From Lunularia cruciata (taxonomy: Eukaryota > Streptophyta > Marchantiopsida > Lunulariales > Lunulariaceae), in NCBI GenBank assembly GCA_948567375.1, contig OX419755.1, positions 26,242,517 through 26,306,516 on the forward strand: DNA of 64,000 nucleotides, given 5' to 3'. Positions 55,241 to 64,000 of this stretch are shown piece after piece. Each line of letters begins with the position of its first letter. Within the stretch, counting starts at the first letter, position 1. The position numbers were made by a program, and so were the translations under genes. The notes beneath the pieces are model-generated. The model worked only from the letters and a program-made list of their open reading frames with translations, was not told the DNA's origin and searched no databases.

Positions 55241-57330
55241 AGGCTGGAAAAGTAAGTTTGGTAAAGTAAAGTACATAGCTAGAAGAGTGCTTGCCAATTT
55301 TTTTTGATGAATCAAGGATCAAACTCAAAGATGAATACAAGAGGCATTCTATGATGCTTCAAGATGTTATCAAAGTAAATCTAAGCCAATGTTGGAGCAT
55401 CCATTGTATCAAAAAATATGTGCAACATGGATTTGCTTACTAAGCTTATCAACAAACACCATGATTATTAGGTGACCTTGCTTTATCTTGGACAAAGGTG
55501 TGATGAGATCTAAGCTCACATGTTCTTATCAAGCAGATGGGATGGGAAGTAGTTGAAGGAGTCCACTTGGTTTCTAGTTATTGGCCTTGTTGTATTGGTA
55601 GTTCTCACAAGATCAGACAAACTCTTAAACCTCTTGTGCCATGTTGGGCTATCACCATTAGCATTATAGGGTACCCAAAGTCTTATCCACACCCATGTGA
55701 CTAGCAATTGGTAAATTATGGGCTTCTTGAAGGTGGACAAGTCATAGATCACCCTTGGTTGGAACATAGATTTGGTTCTCATAGAATAGATGGCCTTCCT
55801 TGAAGAAAAGGTGTTTTATTCCTTATCATGTATTGCAAGATGACCTTGTACTATCTGAAAGAAGAGGTTGTAAAGCAATCCTAAACTCAATTTGGACTTT
55901 TGAGTGAATTTACATTATTGTAATTGCCATCATGATGCAAGGAGAAGTCTTCAAATCAGGTCATCATAACAAGGCATCAAGGATGAAATGGAACCTATCG
56001 AGTTTGTACATATGTCTAATGTCAAACAATTGTATTTTTTTTTCTAATTGATGATGTACACTCTTCATGTACTCCAAATGTAATGTTTGTAACAAGTATT
56101 TGTGATTAATTTGCATGATCATTTGTTTCTCCAAGAGATAATGCACCCATACCTTAGTTGTATATACTATTGTTGGTTGCTCTTGATCTTGAGCAAAATA
56201 ATTCCTTTCTATGGTGTTTAGCCAATGAGGCACAAAGGCAATGAGATGTAACACATATAGAAATTCCTACTACAATATCACTTTAATGGCAAAGTTGGAA
56301 GCATTGAAATCATCCACACAAGGGAGTTGAGGATCATAGGGTTGAAAAATAGATCTTGAAGACACCATATGTTTCAAGTTCTGGAATGCTTCTTTGTGCT
56401 TGGTGAAAGCTTGAGGTCTTCTCCAAGAGATTGATCAATGGTGCGGTTACATGAGCATAATAGTGGATGAACCATTGGTAAAACCTTGCCAATCCATTAA
56501 ATGCCTACACTTCTATGGCATTATTTGGAGTAAGTTAATTAGTAATGGCCTTGATTTTCTCTTCTTCCATTGTGATTCCCTGTAATGAGACCTTATGATC
56601 CAAGAAGATAACTTCCTTTCTTCTATAAGGCACACTTTGACCTCTTGTAGTAAAATCTCCATTGACATAGTTGTCTAAGGACTTCTCAAATATGATTCAT
56701 GAGTTTTGCCTCTATCTTGCTATAGATTAAAATATCATCCAAGAATACCACCATGTACCAATCTAATAGCCCATCCAACACTTGATGCATATGATCTATG
56801 AAGATTGCTAGAGCACTAGTGATCCCAAAAGGTAAAACTCTCCATTCAAAATGCCCATACCTTGAGCAAAAAGTAGTCTTTTACACATTCTCTCTATCAA
56901 TGAAAATTCTCCAATAACCATTTTGGAGATCCAACTTGGAGAAGTATTGTGCTCCACTCAATTGATCTAGCAAGTCATCAATTTGATGCAAGGTATATGC
57001 ATTCTTTATTGTTTATTTATTGAAGTCACAATTATCATTATAGAAGTGAAGTCCTCCATCCTTCTTTGGGACAAATAGTACGGGTGCTCTCCAAGAAGAT
57101 TTACTATGTTATATGAAATCCTTCTCTAATAACTCTGTTAGTGTTATTTGAAGCTCTTCCAACTCCTTTGGTGAGAGTCAATAAATTAGTCTACTCACTA
57201 GAGTACTTTCTAGTAATAACTCAATCTTGAAGTGTAATCTCTTTGGTAGATCATCCAAAAACACACATGCAAACTCCTGAACTATTTGATCAACCATTGC
57301 TTTTTGAGGCTTTTGGTCCTCATCAAATTC
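55241..57330 (-). pseudogene. Integrase-RNase H-RT of outer CvB element
   Basis: Minus strand. The integrase upstream half is at 55241-55900, including the metal-binding region near 55590-55780. RNase H is at 56254-55964 (FVPHWLNTIERNYFAQDQEQ, then WVHYLLEKQMIMQI). RT is at about 56400-57200, recognisable by correspondence with 46060-46530 but heavily broken. Its continuation lies at 50331-49581 across the CvA insertion. Confidence 0.75.
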
Positions 57331-57339
57331 TTCATGCAT

Positions 57340-57830
57340 ATTCTACTTGATACACCTTGCAAAAATAGAAATATATTCTTCAAAAGCTTGCTTTATGGCT
57401 ACTTTACAAACTTCACATCTTGGGACTGACTATTCTCAAGTGTCTTACTCAAAGGTGCCATACAACCTAATTGATAATTCTTACCTTGATGTTGTATTTA
57501 AATATTATTTGGGGTCTAATCAAATTGAACCTTATGACATTCAAGCCCAAGCAAACCTAAAATGACATCATAGTAGAGAGGTGCTATTACAAACCACATA
57601 CACTCCAAATACTCCTTTCTAATCTTGAATGTTACAAGAAGTGAGGTATAGAATGCAAAACCTTTTCTACCATCTGCTATCATTAATCTCCTTCTAATTA
57701 TTGGTTTGATAGGAATACCTAATTCTTTTGTTAGTTGCATGGACATGCAATTCTTTGAATTTCCAAAATCAACCAAAATCCTACAATCACAATGAAATAT
57801 CATACCTTGCAAGTGAAGCAAACTTGCTTA
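57340..57830 (-). pseudogene. CvB protease of outer element
   Basis: 57821-57516 is open for 101 codons: RILVDFGNSKNCMSMQ, ELGIPIKP and DVILGLLGLE. Active site D-F-G, as in the inner element (LVDFGSS). The two copies agree closely, so D-F-G was present before they separated. Confidence 0.75.
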
Positions 57831-59598
57831 GGTTGAGCTTTCAATCCCATTGGAACTAATTAAGTTCCTAATAGTTGAGTCAAATTCTCTTATTAGGATT
57901 CTTTGTTCCCTTGATCATCACACTCTACAAACTCCATTTGGGTGATTTGTCATGGTCACCCATTATTGAGTGGACATTCAACAATGCAATATCCAATTTG
58001 GCAATGATAAAAGCAACCATTACTTTGTTGCAATCTTTCTCTAGCTATAATGCCAAGTGGTCTTTGTTGGACAACATCAATCTCCATTGTTGCCGGCTCT
58101 TCTACTTGTGTGTAGTGTGTTGGAAAGTTCTATGAAGGTCAAGATCAAGATCAAGTTGTTGCACTAAAGGTATCAAAGTGCTTAGCTAATTGCATGGCTT
58201 CCTCAAAGTGTTTGGGTTCATGCATGGTCACTTCTAATTTGACATGTGATTTCAAGCCCTTCATAAATCAATCCAAAGTGTCATGCATAAATATATTGCC
58301 ACACAACATACATCACTGTCAACATCATACACTATAGATACATAACACACACATAAGTCATACATAGACTCTAAAGTGCCACAATAAATCAGTTTGTTTA
58401 CACCTCTCAAATTAACTCAACTCAGATTAGTACTTGATCTATCATTCTATAAACTGCCAACAATTGGGTACTTATGACAATCAAGTCACACCCACTCTAG
58501 CTAAGAGAATCCAAGTGACACTTGCCGGCCTCTTGTCCACCGTAGCCAAGAACTTGAAAGCTCAACATTAGAGAAGTGAGCTCTCAAGAGCTGCACGTTG
58601 AAAGTATACCCATGGACTTGAGCTAGGTCTAAAACCCTAATGGTCCTATTGATGGCACACCCCATGGTGCAAAGTTACAGTGGACCTCACCATGAAGTCA
58701 ATACCCCAAACACAAAACCTGACCACCGGAAAGTAGTCTATGAGTGATTGCTAAAATACCTCTAATTACCATCAATGCAACTCCTGTATCCAAGCAATCT
58801 AGATGCAACACTACAAATGGCATGACAAGAGCTTCACCTTCTAGTATATTTGGAAACTCATTATGGTGTTATGGAAGTGAGTGATGTAGCTTCTCATAGA
58901 AGCAATATGCTTCAATTTTGCCAATCTATCTCATATGGGATTTATAGCTTGGAATCTCCTAATTATTATGCTCTTGAATTCTTCTTATGTTGAGATTGAT
59001 GCAACAAACTATTGTTCAACTTGGTCTACTCAAAGTTGCCACCATAGTTTTCCCACTCTATCCAATTGGTTTGAAGCCAATAGAATCTATCTTTGTTCAT
59101 CTTGAAGATTTATAGTTTCAAAATAACATTCACAATCAAACATAAATTATTTTGCCTAGGATATTATTTCCTTCAAATACCTTGGGCTTTGGAAATCAGA
59201 TTTGCTCTTCTCCTTCTCAAATGGTGCTCTCTCAACATGTTCTTATCATTTATGGTCTCTTTCTTCCAACAATCAAGTAAGGTGCTCAATTGGTTATTGC
59301 ATAGTAATGATAAATTTAGGCATTGCCACCATGCTACTACTCTATCAAATTATCTATAATGATCTAAATTAACATGTAGATATAACATGTCCACCACTCT
59401 CCATAAATTACAATCAGAAGTATCAAGGGTTCATCAGACAAGGTGATCATATTTAGAAAATTCTACAAAATGTATGAGATGATGAACTATGTGAAATGAT
59501 GTTTGGGTAGTACATGGACACAAAAACCCTAATGGTTTGGGAGAAATGGATTTGGTGGTCCATAAATTCCATCCATTCCATTCATACTATGATATTAA
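57831..59598 (-). pseudogene. CvB gag and leader of outer element
   Basis: Minus-strand equivalent of 44001-45260. The nucleocapsid knuckle around 57970-58030 has lost its metal ligand pattern. The leader, with a degenerate primer site at about 59587-59597, adjoins the 5' LTR. About 58290-58860 does not align clearly with the inner copy and may hold extra inserted DNA; no gene is seen in it. Confidence 0.6.
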
Positions 59599-60054
59599 TG
59601 TAAAAGATCAAGGAGAGAAATAGAAGAATGGAGTATCACATTGGTTCTCTTCAATGTACAAAAATCCAAATGCCTAACATGATCTTGGGCTTTGGTATTT
59701 ATAGGGAATATACGAAGCTCTTGAGAAGCTTCACAAGAAGGTTCCTAAAATTTGCCTTCTTATAGTGCAAGCTAAGCTTATTTAAAAGTCATCTACTTGG
59801 CATACAAGTTAAGCTAGTTCGGAAGCTTCCTTTTGGAAGCCATCTACTTGGCATGCTTGCTAAGGTAAGCGGGAAACTTCCCAAGATGCTTCTTCCTAGA
59901 AGTCAACATTTTTCATACATATTACTTGATACTTGAAGATACAAAATAGCTCTCTAAATGCTTTCTAGAATATTCTTATAATTCTTAGTTAATTTGGCAT
60001 ATTTGCTACTTTGTTAGTCTTGACTAACTTGTATGTAAATTCCATATTGTTACA
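59599..60054 (-). repeat. 5' LTR of outer CvB element
   Basis: 456 bp, plus-strand ends TGTAAAAGATC and TATTGTTACA. TATTTATA at 59696-59703 is the reverse of the TATA box. Heat-shock-like units remain only as pairs (GAAGCTTC near 59725). Confidence 0.85.
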
Positions 60055-60059
60055 ATTGG

Positions 60060-61593
60060 ATATTTGATCATGGTCTTAGATTTCTCAAAGAGTGATTATA
60101 CGTGGAAGTCATATTCAAGCTGATATGGATTTGGTAATGGGGTAGATAGTATACAAAAATACTACCCAAATTTCTCAAAATTAAGATCAATTTTGAGTCA
60201 ATGGATGTCAATTTGAGTGCAAGAGAATGAAATTGTAGACCTTGGTGTTGGAAATTGGACTTAAGAAGCAAAATTGGAGGTGATTTTAGGAACCATCTCC
60301 TTGAATTAGGGATTTGGAGATCCCTATCATCTCAATTTGGCCCAAGTTGATAGTTAACAAAGGATTTGGAAATCAACAAACTTTAGAGGAGGTACGTAAC
60401 ATTAGCAAAGGTTAACTAGATTTAGAGGTCAAGTTGGTAGAGGCAATTCAAAGTTGGATGTTGCTTGAGTTGGGTCAAATTTGGCAAAGGTTGCCCTAGC
60501 TAGTCCTTGCATTGGTAGAGATTAACCCGATTTAAAGTGGATTCAAATTGGCAAGAAGAATGTCTTTTGGTTGATTTGGAGGTGGAGTTGATAGAAGTTA
60601 TCTAAAGTTGGAGGTTGCTCAAGTTGGGTCAAATTCAACAAAAGTTGTCCTAGCTAGTCCTTGAGTTGGTGAAGGTTAACCTAGTTTGGAGAGGGTTCAA
60701 ATAGGCAAGAAGAAATGCCTCACTTGGTTGATTTGGAGGTCAAGTTGATGGAGGTAGTCCAAAGTTGGAGGTTGCTCAAGTTGGATCAAATTTGGCAAAG
60801 GTTGCCCTAGCTAGTCTTTGAGTTGGAGGTCAAGTTGATGGAAGCCATCCAAAGTTAGAGGTTTCCTAGGGTCAAATTTAGCAAAATTTGTCCTAACTAG
60901 TCTTTGAGTTAGTGGAGGTTAACCCAATTTGGAGAGGGTTTAAATTGGCAAGAAGAAATACCTCATTGGGCATTTAAAGAGATAAGGATGTGGGCTAAAG
61001 AGGCCAGCAAGTTGGCTTACTAGCAGCATGCTAACTAATTTAGATGAGTTTTTGATCATTGTTTGGTAAAATCTACACACCCTTCTAGATTATGGGTAAT
61101 AAGATTTGAACACTAGATCTTTGGTTCCTAGACTAGTGCTCTAGCCAATGGGTGCACCTTCACTTGTTGTCTTAATGATTTGTCAATTGATACACATACA
61201 CATGTAGCTTTGGCTAGGAGAGGTATTTTGATTCCATCCTTGGTGATCTTGGTAGCTTAAGAGTAGATAGACACTCCTATTATATCAAATGTTGAATAGT
61301 GGCAAAGTCAGTTTAATGTTGATTTATGAGATTTCATTTAGAGTGTTTTCATTTAGACTTTTTGTGATTGGACCTCTTCCATTTTCTACTTCTTGTTTGT
61401 GCATCATGTTTGTGTGACGTCCTTTATATTAGAGCATTGGTGCTCTAGTGTGCTCTTGATAGTGAGACTAGAGTGATGACCAATCAAAATACTTATGTTT
61501 CTCTCTAGTGAGGCAAGAATTGATGACTTGTAGATTATGAGAGTGCATGTTGTGATAGTAGGTTATATGTTGCTCTTTCTCCTAATGTAGTTG
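60060..61593. repeat. Right flank: minisatellite and uninterrupted repeat R
   Basis: 60425-60970 holds diverged tandem units starting near 60425, 60578, 60735 and 60825 (spacing 153, 157 and 90), with GAGGTCAAGTTGATGGAGG and GTTGCCCTAGCTAGTC as landmarks. 61000-61593 is the inverse paralog of 8877-9420 plus 5101-5170. It lacks the CC element and shows the empty target CCTAC as GTAGG at 61558-61562. No gene. Confidence 0.7.
61085..61165 (-). other. tRNA-like motif in repeat R paralog
   Basis: Minus strand: A-box-like TTGGCTAGAGC (61148-61138), then GGAACCAAAGA, then B-box-like TGTTCAAATCT (61112-61102). It has the same layout as 9272-9319 with a weaker B box. Confidence 0.35.
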
Positions 61594-62334
61594 TGTAATA
61601 CCAAGAGCTAGCCATATGATCTAGATGTGAAATTTGATTTGGTAACATCTGGAATGATATTATACATGATGGAAAAAATAGATCAGATAGAAGAATCACC
61701 AAAAGACTACTACTAATAGGGAAAAAACCAAAATAGACTTGAAAACCTTAGAACCAATAGCTAGACATATGATTTAAAGGTGAGAATTGGTTTGGTAACA
61801 TCTAGAAGGATGTTACACATGATAGAATTAAAAGACCAGAAAGAGGTATCACCAAAAGGGGACTTATACTAATAGAGTAGGAACCAAAATATGCTTGAAA
61901 TCCTTAAAGGCAATTTTGGAGGCCTAAAAGGATGAATTAGGCCTAAAAAATGTGCAAAAATAGCTCTCTAGTGGAAGTAAGGATGGCCTTCCCTCCCTTT
62001 CCTCTAGTTTGTCTCATTGAGAGCTTTCCAATGGTATCTCACCCACGTGATTTTGAGATTCCTACAAGAAGATTCTCTAAAATATTCCCTCTGATCAAAG
62101 CTTGTTTGACCAACCAGATAGGACCAAGACCAACATGTCACCCATCCAAGTAAGTAATCCAAGGGTGAAGCTTGCTGACATGTCACCTATCTATGTGCAT
62201 AATCCTATGGTGGAGCTTCCTTGGAGGAGATCCTCTTTATCTATATAATAAAGAGAAGGTGCTCCTTTGGAGCATCAAAGGATTGAGTGTGAAATCTATG
62301 TTTTCTCTCTTCTCTTGTCCTCAGAGTATTACAA

Positions 62335-62347
62335 TGGTATTGAAGCA
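62335..62347 (+). promoter_or_regulatory. Primer binding site (decayed)
   Basis: TGGTATTGAAGCA, changed at three positions from the initiator-Met site at 51071; one base after the LTR. Confidence 0.75.
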
Positions 62348-62473
62348 AGTTTCTTTATCCAAGAGAGTGGATCACCCTTCTTGGAAGAGGATGAACTATT
62401 GATATAGAGTTAGTTGAGGTGGAGAACATAGAGTAATTGCTAGACTTGGGAATGTCTTTGAAAAGCAAATGGG

Positions 62474-62683
62474 ATGGATACACCTGGAGGACAATTTCCC
62501 GCACCTAGCTTCCTATTCTTGAATCCATTCCACATCAAGATTATATACATCTAGCTTGAGAAAATGAGAGTATTACTAGTTTATCACTTTGGAGTAGAAT
62601 TCATGGACAAAGTGATGAATTCACCAAACCCGATGATTCTACTTGTGGTAGTATACAACAAAGAGTGGGATTTGACAATCTAA
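62474..62683 (+). pseudogene. CvA leader ORF a remnant
   Basis: From ATG at 62474 reads MDTPGGQFPAPSF, NPFHIKIIYI, a stop, then VYHFGVEFMDKVMNSPNP and KEWDLTI. One internal stop separates it from the open copy at 51210-51431. Confidence 0.55.
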
Positions 62684-62699
62684 ATTCTATTATGATGTT

Positions 62700-62903
62700 A
62701 TGGATGTGAATGTCTCAAATCTTCTCCCTTTTAATACTCAAGTAGAAATTTGTTATGGAGTGAGACCAAAAGTGATGTTTAGAGATTTTGTGGTTAGAAA
62801 TTTTGGTGAGGAGTATTATCAACAAGTTATAGCTTTTGAGGACCCAATGCTTGTCTTGATAGTTCATGCACCCTCTAGAATGATCATATTAACTCTTTAC
62901 TGA
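62700..62903 (+). CDS. CvA leader ORF b (67 aa)
   Basis: Third open copy of the small leader ORF: MDVNVSNLLPFNTQVEI, FRDFVVRNFGEEYYQQV, end IILTLY. Same length as 51436-51639 and 22117-22320. Confidence 0.6.
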   Translation: MDVNVSNLLPFNTQVEICYGVRPKVMFRDFVVRNFGEEYYQQVIAFEDPMLVLIVHAPSRMIILTLY

Positions 62904-62935
62904 GGTAGACAATAGTGATTGAGGTTGTAGGAACC

Positions 62936-64000
62936 ATGGATCCGTAGTTGCAAGAGTTGGTTCAAGGAATGCAAGGGATGTTGAACAAATTTTAAGAGAT
63001 TAAGATGACCGTGGAGGCATTACAAAGTCAAGTACAGATCTCCAAGAATGATAAAGCAATGCAAGAAGAAGAGTTGTCTCAAAACCCAATACCTACAACT
63101 AAAGTACTTGGAGAGGCACCCGTGCCAACAAACCTGGTCAATAATGAAGCCACATTGCTACTCTAGATGAAGAAGACTTGTTACATCAAGCCTTACAAGG
63201 GGCAATATACAATGGGAGTAGTGGAAAATTAGATCTCAAGAATGAATTGATATTTCTAATTGTTCTCAACAAAGATCATTGAGCATGTAGTAGGCATTTT
63301 TGCATGTGGGTACTTGACTAATAAAGCACTCACATGGTACGATGCTTGGGAACAATCCATGTTGGCAAAGAGAAGGGAGGTCACGTGGACAATAATGCAA
63401 GAAGGATTGCTAAAGAATTTTCAATTGGTGGATTCCGTATAGATAGCACAAATCCGACGATGGGAATTGAAACAAAAGAACAACTTTCAAGAGTATGTGG
63501 AGACATTTTTGGATCTACAAGTTTCAATAACTAACATGAGTCCAATAGAGGCTCTTGACAATTTCAAACAAGGGTTGAAGGAGCGGATTTGCCAAGAAGT
63601 CATGGTGCAAATCCCTTACATAATATTTGAAGCCATTGCTTGTGCATAGAGAATAGCAGGGGCTTGGGTGGAGGTGAAGGAGTAGTTCCACCTCAATATT
63701 ATTGGGCAAAAATGCCACACATGGTTGGACCAATATTGATGCAATTGGGCAACCTTTGGTTTTGATACCAAGGAGCATGACCGCTTCAAGGAGAGTGTGG
63801 ACAGGTAGAAGAAGGGAGAGATGGAGTCCCACAAGGAGAATGAACTCAAGGAGAACAACGCCATTGTTACAATTGTGGCCGTATTGAGCACAACCGCTTC
63901 CTAGAGGCCCTTGGCTTGCATACAAGCAATCTTTGAACAACATGGAGCAACACATTGAAGAGGAGAAGGTAGAAATCACTTTGGAAAAAAGATTGCTAGT
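62936..64000 (+). pseudogene. CvA gag, same stops as other copies
   Basis: ATG at 62936, TAG at codon 4 (62945-62947), TAA at codon 20 (62993-62995), TAA at 63257-63259, and a TAG after IACA at about 63647-63649 as in 52384. Capsid text: YLTNKALTWYDAWEQSM, MQEGLLKNFQLVDSV, LDNFKQGLKERICQEV. The nucleocapsid knuckle starts near 63863 (CYNCGRIEH) and is then disrupted. The window ends before protease. Confidence 0.75.

Larger units (their letters stand above)
40441..60054 (-). mobile_element. Outer CvB chromovirus (minus strand) holding all nested elements
   Basis: A minus-strand CvB element whose 5' LTR is 59599-60054 and 3' LTR 40441-40922, flanked by a perfect ATTGG duplication (40436-40440 and 60055-60059). 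After subtracting the inserts 40990-49580 and 50332-55235 with their duplications it is about 6.1 kb, normal for a compact chromovirus. Order on the minus strand: LTR, degenerate primer site, gag, PR, RT, RNase H, integrase (split by CvA), chromodomain (split by CvB), LTR. It was therefore the first element of the complex to arrive. Confidence 0.9.
61594..64000 (+). mobile_element. CvA chromovirus, 5' part, running off the window
   Basis: 5' LTR 61594-62333 (TGTAATACC to GAGTATTACA, 740 bp, two ~150-bp units), primer site from 62335, leader ORFs and gag up to the window end. It is inserted into repeat R after AGTTG; the other end and target duplication are outside the window. Confidence 0.88.

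Noticed and set aside
60400..60980. Repeated units near the right flank as a CRISPR array
   Set aside because: Units are long, diverged and contiguous without unique spacers, and the DNA is plant nuclear.

Overview
This 64-kb window is nuclear plant DNA. It holds one intact spliced gene among layers of decayed LTR retrotransposons. Plant features are the plant-type initiator-Met-tRNA primer binding sites (TGGTATCAGAGC), Ty3/gypsy chromoviruses with C-terminal chromodomains, and an eight-exon RRS1 (ribosome biogenesis) gene with short GT-AG introns. The repeat load suggests a large genome such as a gymnosperm, but I cannot name the species from the sequence.

Layout. 1-5.2 kb: a minus-strand Ty3/gypsy ruin (gag, RT, RNase H) holding a solo LTR. 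5.2-14.3 kb: two minus-strand copies of an unusual 3.7-kb element ('CC element') that encodes a coiled-coil-rich protein I do not recognise. It has TGTG/CACA ends and 5-bp target duplications but no LTRs that I can find. 15.3-24.0 kb: solo LTR plus a minus-strand chromovirus of family CvA, itself hit by another solo LTR. 24.0-29.0 kb: AT-rich and low-copy DNA, with one long hairpin. 29.0-31.5 kb: the intact RRS1 gene (minus strand). 31.8-35.9 kb: AT-rich DNA with an integrase remnant. 35.9-40.4 kb: a CvB solo LTR and a gag-protease remnant of another gypsy lineage. 40.44-60.05 kb: a 19.6-kb nested complex, bounded by ATTGG duplications. A minus-strand CvB chromovirus there was hit by a plus-strand CvB deletion derivative, which was hit by a plus-strand CvB element, and separately by a plus-strand CvA element. 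60.1-61.6 kb: a minisatellite and a paralog of the site invaded by CC copy 1. 61.6-64.0 kb: the 5' half of another plus-strand CvA element.

Most noteworthy. (1) Every plus-strand CvB LTR carries perfect heat-shock elements (alternating GAA/TTC, such as GAAGCTTCTAGAAGCTTC) upstream of the TATA position, suggesting a heat-responsive retrotransposon family. (2) The CC element has integrase-like insertion marks without LTRs, and an empty-site paralog in the same window supports its boundaries. (3) Three CvA copies share three in-frame stops in gag and two small leader ORFs between the primer site and gag. (4) The nesting order can be read directly from target-site duplications.

All comparisons were made by eye within the window. 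Family names CvA, CvB and CC are mine.
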